This document shows positions 37,431-39,408 of a DNA stretch of 39,408 nucleotides, piece after piece. The stretch is from Pseudomonadota bacterium (GTDB lineage: Bacteria; Pseudomonadota; Gammaproteobacteria; Burkholderiales; Burkholderiaceae_C), in assembly GCA_029780695.1 (NCBI GenBank), contig JAKOYD010000166.1, positions 1 to 39,408 on the forward strand, read 5' to 3'. A program made the translations under genes and the position numbers. Numbering within the stretch: the first letter of the stretch is position 1; every line of letters begins with the position of its first letter. The notes beneath the pieces are model-generated. The model saw only the letters and a program-made list of their open reading frames with translations, searched no databases and was not told where the DNA came from.

Positions 37431-37954
37431 GCCACGCCCTCCGCTTCGGCATCGCTGCCCGTCCAGTAGACGAAGGCCTGGTACAGCCCCACCAAGGTGC
37501 ACAGAACGAAGCCTGGCACCATCAGCGCGTAGGGAATCCACAGCGGCAGGTTCATCAGCATCGATGCTTCCTGGTTCTCATGACTCATCACGCTGCCAGC
37601 ATAGACGCGCCAGGCGATCAGCGCGGTGCAGCACGCGTACAGCAAGGCCCCCAGGCCGTCCATCCAGCGCTGGGTGCGCGGCGCCGCGTTGGCGGTGAAG
37701 AAGTCGACAATGATGTTGGCGCTGCGAAACTGCGTGTAGGGCAGGAACGTGGCCACGCACACCGCCAGGCCCAGTTGCACCAGCTCGACGTCGCCGAGGA
37801 TGGGCGAGTTGAAGAAAGTGCGGCCAATGACACTGACCACCGTCATGCCGGCCATGGCGATCAGCACCGCGCCGCCAATGACGGCGCACACGTCGCACAA
37901 CACGTTCAGAAGGCGCCCGACGGCGCCGCGGCGCATTTGCAGGTCGGCGCTCAT
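37427..37954 (-). CDS. dctQ: TRAP transporter small permease DctQ (second set)
   Basis: 175 residues, four hydrophobic segments. Family segments: VVSVIGRTFFNSPILGDVEL (about 39-58) and FLPYTQFRSANIIVDFFTAN (about 70-89). gggagga lies 7 nt before the ATG. The start overlaps the stop of a 31-codon ORF upstream by 4 nt and its own stop overlaps dctM, so three reading frames in a row are coupled. Confidence 0.92.
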   Translation of the reverse strand: MSADLQMRRGAVGRLLNVLCDVCAVIGGAVLIAMAGMTVVSVIGRTFFNSPILGDVELVQLGLAVCVATFLPYTQFRSANIIVDFFTANAAPRTQRWMDGLGALLYACCTALIAWRVYAGSVMSHENQEASMLMNLPLWIPYALMVPGFVLCTLVGLYQAFVYWTGSDAEAEGVA

Positions 37955-38046
37955 GGCTGGTCCTCCCGCCGCGCGCTGGGCGCAACATGGCGCGGCGCAG
38001 GCACGTCAGCGCCCGTGCCGCGCGGCACCTTGGATTTCACATGCAT
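37951..38046 (-). CDS. 31-residue ORF at the head of the second TRAP operon
   Basis: MHVKSKVPRGTGADVPAPRH followed by VAPSARREDQP, then a stop overlapping the dctQ start (ATGA). It has the best Shine-Dalgarno sequence of the operon (aagaggag, 9-nt spacing). The peptide is basic, with Pro and Arg, no membrane segment and no known family. It may be a leader peptide whose translation controls dctQ through coupling, or a small protein of its own. Support is the ribosome site and the exact overlap; conservation not tested. Confidence 0.6.
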   Translation of the reverse strand: MHVKSKVPRGTGADVPAPRHVAPSARREDQP

Positions 38047-38141
38047 GGGGTTGTTCTCCTCTTTCCTCTGTTCATGGTGCCGACATGCCGATCACCCGAG
38101 TCTAGTCACCGCGAGGTCGCGCCAGCTACGGGGGTTCCCTG

Positions 38142-38190
38142 AATGCACCATGATGCATCTTTTGGCAAGAAAAATGCATTATATTGCACG
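38142..38190. promoter_or_regulatory. operator-like repeats and minus-strand -10 for second TRAP operon
   Basis: Four tgca-containing half-sites lie close together: aatgca (38142), atgcat (38153), aatgcatt (38173) and attgcac (38183). On the minus strand TATAAT at 38183-38178 is a perfect -10, overlapping one site. This would give a leader of about 125 nt before the small ORF. A dimeric repressor such as a GntR-type regulator is a reasonable guess. The same region must also hold the gloA promoter. Confidence 0.5.
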
Positions 38191-38240
38191 ACGTTGCGTG
38201 CCATGCCCGATTGTCACACGCTAGCGGCACAATGGAGCGC

Positions 38241-38690
38241 ATGAGAATCCTGCACAGCATGCTGCGCGTGGGCAACCTCCAGCGCTCGATCGACTTCTAC
38301 ACCCAGGTGCTGGGCATGCAGTTGCTGCGTCGGTCGGAGAACCCTGAGTACAGGTACTCGCTGGCTTTCCTCGGCTTTGACGGCGGCAACCCGGGTCAGG
38401 CCGAAATCGAGCTGACTTACAACTGGGACACCCAAAGCTACGAAATGGGCAGCGCCTACGGCCACATCGCCATCGGCGTGCCCGACGCGTATGCCGCCTG
38501 CGACAAGATCAAGGCCGCGGGTGGCCACGTGACGCGCGAAGCCGGCCCCGTCAAGGGCGGCAGTACCGTGATCGCTTTCGTGACCGACCCCGACGGCTAC
38601 AAGATCGAATTAATACAAACAAAATCAACAACTTACGATGAAGGCCGCCATTCGAACGCCAAAAACACTGATCCGCTGCGCAGCGCGTAG
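38241..38690 (+). CDS. gloA: Glyoxalase I (lactoylglutathione lyase)
   Basis: 149 residues. Converts the methylglyoxal-glutathione hemithioacetal to S-lactoylglutathione in the cytoplasm. The metal ligands of the family are present: H5 in [12 protein letters not shown]57 in [10 protein letters not shown]75 in AYGHIAIGV and the Glu of [11 protein letters not shown] near residue 123. Start 38241 gives the family N-terminus; an ATG three codons earlier is possible. The C-terminus has about ten extra residues ([16 protein letters not shown]) beyond the usual end. Divergent from the TRAP operon; followed by a strong terminator. Confidence 0.95.
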   Translation: MRILHSMLRVGNLQRSIDFYTQVLGMQLLRRSENPEYRYSLAFLGFDGGNPGQAEIELTYNWDTQSYEMGSAYGHIAIGVPDAYAACDKIKAAGGHVTREAGPVKGGSTVIAFVTDPDGYKIELIQTKSTTYDEGRHSNAKNTDPLRSA

Positions 38691-38700
38691 CAGAAAGACA

Positions 38701-38736
38701 ACAAACAAAAGCCCGCTCGTGCGGGCTTTTGTTTGT
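38701..38736. terminator. long bidirectional terminator after gloA
   Basis: Perfect 16-bp inverted repeat acaaacaaaagcccgc / gcgggcttttgtttgt with loop tcgt. The GC core and flanking T-rich or A-rich arms make it an efficient terminator in both directions. Confidence 0.93.
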
Positions 38737-39215
38737 CCGGTGATGGCACGCAGCATGGCTACCAAATTCCGCTCAAGCGAATAGGCCGTCAAATACTCTC
38801 AGCCTGATAGACAGCACAGGCAAGGGCTCCAGTCGCGCGACCAACGTCTGCGAATCAACAAAAAAAGGCCTCAGAGTTTCACCGCCGGATTGCGAGCAAC
38901 CGACGCACCGCTTTGGCACCTGCGGCAGCGAAAACTCGGACACAACACCCCCAAGAGTTGCCACTCGATTCCTAGATCGCGCAGGAGTACCTGCTGTTGC
39001 AACTGGTTGAGTCGCTCGCGAACGTGGCACTTGCGCATCTTTGGCACCTCCCGTACGGCGCCGCCAACGATTCGCAGCCATATGTTGATTGCAGACTCCG
39101 GGAGTGGCGCCTAGTCCCATGGACAACCGTCATGGTCGGTTGCCTCCAACGTATGGATTTACATATCGTATGTTTAACCATATTATGAAGGCAAATGTTA
39201 TGGGGCAACATCATC
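38737..39215. other. gene-poor, lower-GC segment
   Basis: About 480 nt without a convincing gene. Frames that stay open (for example minus 38773-39126 and plus 38997-39188) have no recognisable product and no good ribosome site. Base composition is visibly less GC-rich than the rest of the window, most of all from 39150 onward. It marks the change from gloA to an acquired-looking region and may contain remnants of an older element. Confidence 0.5.
39150..39183 (+). promoter_or_regulatory. tandem 17-nt repeat upstream of regulator gene
   Basis: cgtatggatttacatat (39150-39166) is followed directly by cgtatgtttaaccatat (39167-39183), 12 of 17 positions equal. A perfect 5-bp palindrome acata-tcg-tatgt spans the join (39161-39173). 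AT-rich, about 33 nt before the regulator start: a likely promoter and operator. Confidence 0.5.
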
Positions 39216-39408
39216 ATGTCTATCGAGGGCCGTCAGGAAAGAGATGCCAAAGTGGGCCGAATCCTTCTCTGGGAAGGTCGGGTCAGTCGTGGTCGTCTCG
39301 TCTCCGAGTACGGACTGAGCCCCATACGGGCCAGCGAGTGGCTGCGCGATTTCCGGGAGTCGTACCCGGAGTGGGTGGCCTGGGACAGCAAGCTCAAGGC
39401 GGATGTGG
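39216..39408 (+). CDS. winged-helix transcriptional regulator, WYL/BrxR/CapW-like (N-terminal part)
   Basis: The first 64 residues are visible; the gene continues past the right edge. RDAKVGRILLWEGRVSRGRL then VSEYGLSPIRASEWLRDFRE form an N-terminal winged helix-turn-helix. The LLWEGR, GLS-x-RASEWL and WDSK pattern is that of regulators which carry a C-terminal WYL domain and often sit first in phage-defence operons (BrxR, CapW). The WYL part is outside the window, so the assignment rests on the N-terminus. An in-frame ATG at 39195, closer to gaagg, would add 7 residues. Likely represses its own promoter through the tandem repeat just upstream. Confidence 0.6.
   Translation, partial: MSIEGRQERDAKVGRILLWEGRVSRGRLVSEYGLSPIRASEWLRDFRESYPEWVAWDSKLKADV

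Noticed and set aside
36079..37452. Apparent fusion of a long N-terminal part to the second DctP
   Set aside because: This is the out-of-frame shadow of dctM. A signal peptide with its own ribosome site starts at 36078.
38773..39188. Small frames in the gap after gloA (minus 38773-39126, plus 38997-39188)
   Set aside because: No ribosome site, no recognisable product, and overlapping each other. A degraded gene is possible but cannot be shown.

Overview
The window (about 39.4 kb, high GC) looks like the chromosome of a betaproteobacterium of the family Comamonadaceae (Acidovorax/Ottowia-like). The reasons are the gene content (two TRAP transporter sets, acyl-CoA metabolism, ETF-ubiquinone oxidoreductase, a glycine riboswitch ahead of gcvTHP) and a dispersed short repeat with core TTGATAGCTGCTCGCGCTT, which I recall as common in that family. 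The genus call is inference.

Left edge (1-1003): the 5' end of an IS66-type tnpA lies next to a CRISPR array of 36-nt repeats and 30-nt spacers. The repeat resembles the type II-C repeat of Neisseria meningitidis. The IS appears to have split a repeat: exactly 8 nt of that repeat remain next to the IS end, and 8 bp is the target duplication size of IS66 elements. No cas gene or tracrRNA is visible; they would have to lie to the left, beyond the IS.

Central chromosome (1004-35020): an LplT-like exporter coupled to a GT4 glycosyltransferase; a thioesterase and an EamA transporter; an SDR divergent from ETF-QO; a TRAP operon (dctP, terminator, dctQ-dctM); a tandem glycine riboswitch followed by gcvT-gcvH-gcvP and a coupled GNAT; a DUF2889 gene; a P1 peptidase coupled to an orphan TAXI protein; asparaginase; a small secreted protein; an SbmA/YddA-like ABC transporter; a peroxiredoxin; a DUF421 protein; an alanine-rich lipoprotein; EttA; a conserved-looking unknown; the RNA helicase RhlE behind a 167-nt foldback; then an NAD(P)-binding protein, cupin, SDR, metallophosphoesterase, acyl-CoA synthetase and PaaI-type thioesterase. 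Most of this is ordinary core or metabolic content with many ATGA/GTGA stop-start overlaps.

Right part (34991-39408): a second TRAP operon on the minus strand (an unreported 31-codon ORF, dctQ, dctM, dctP) diverges from glyoxalase I. After the strong palindromic terminator following gloA the sequence becomes visibly less GC-rich, and about 480 nt hold no convincing gene. The window ends inside the N-terminus of a predicted winged-helix (WYL/BrxR/CapW-like) regulator, a type often found ahead of phage-defence genes. Both edges therefore carry defence-related or mobile DNA.

The most informative observations are: (i) the CRISPR array cut by IS66; (ii) a readable expression platform for the glycine riboswitch, in which a 10-bp helix would hide the gcvT Shine-Dalgarno sequence; (iii) the translationally coupled small ORF ahead of the second TRAP operon; (iv) the foldback element ahead of rhlE; (v) the dispersed repeat family, with three copies inside reading frames; and (vi) the defence-type regulator with a tandem operator-like repeat at the right edge.
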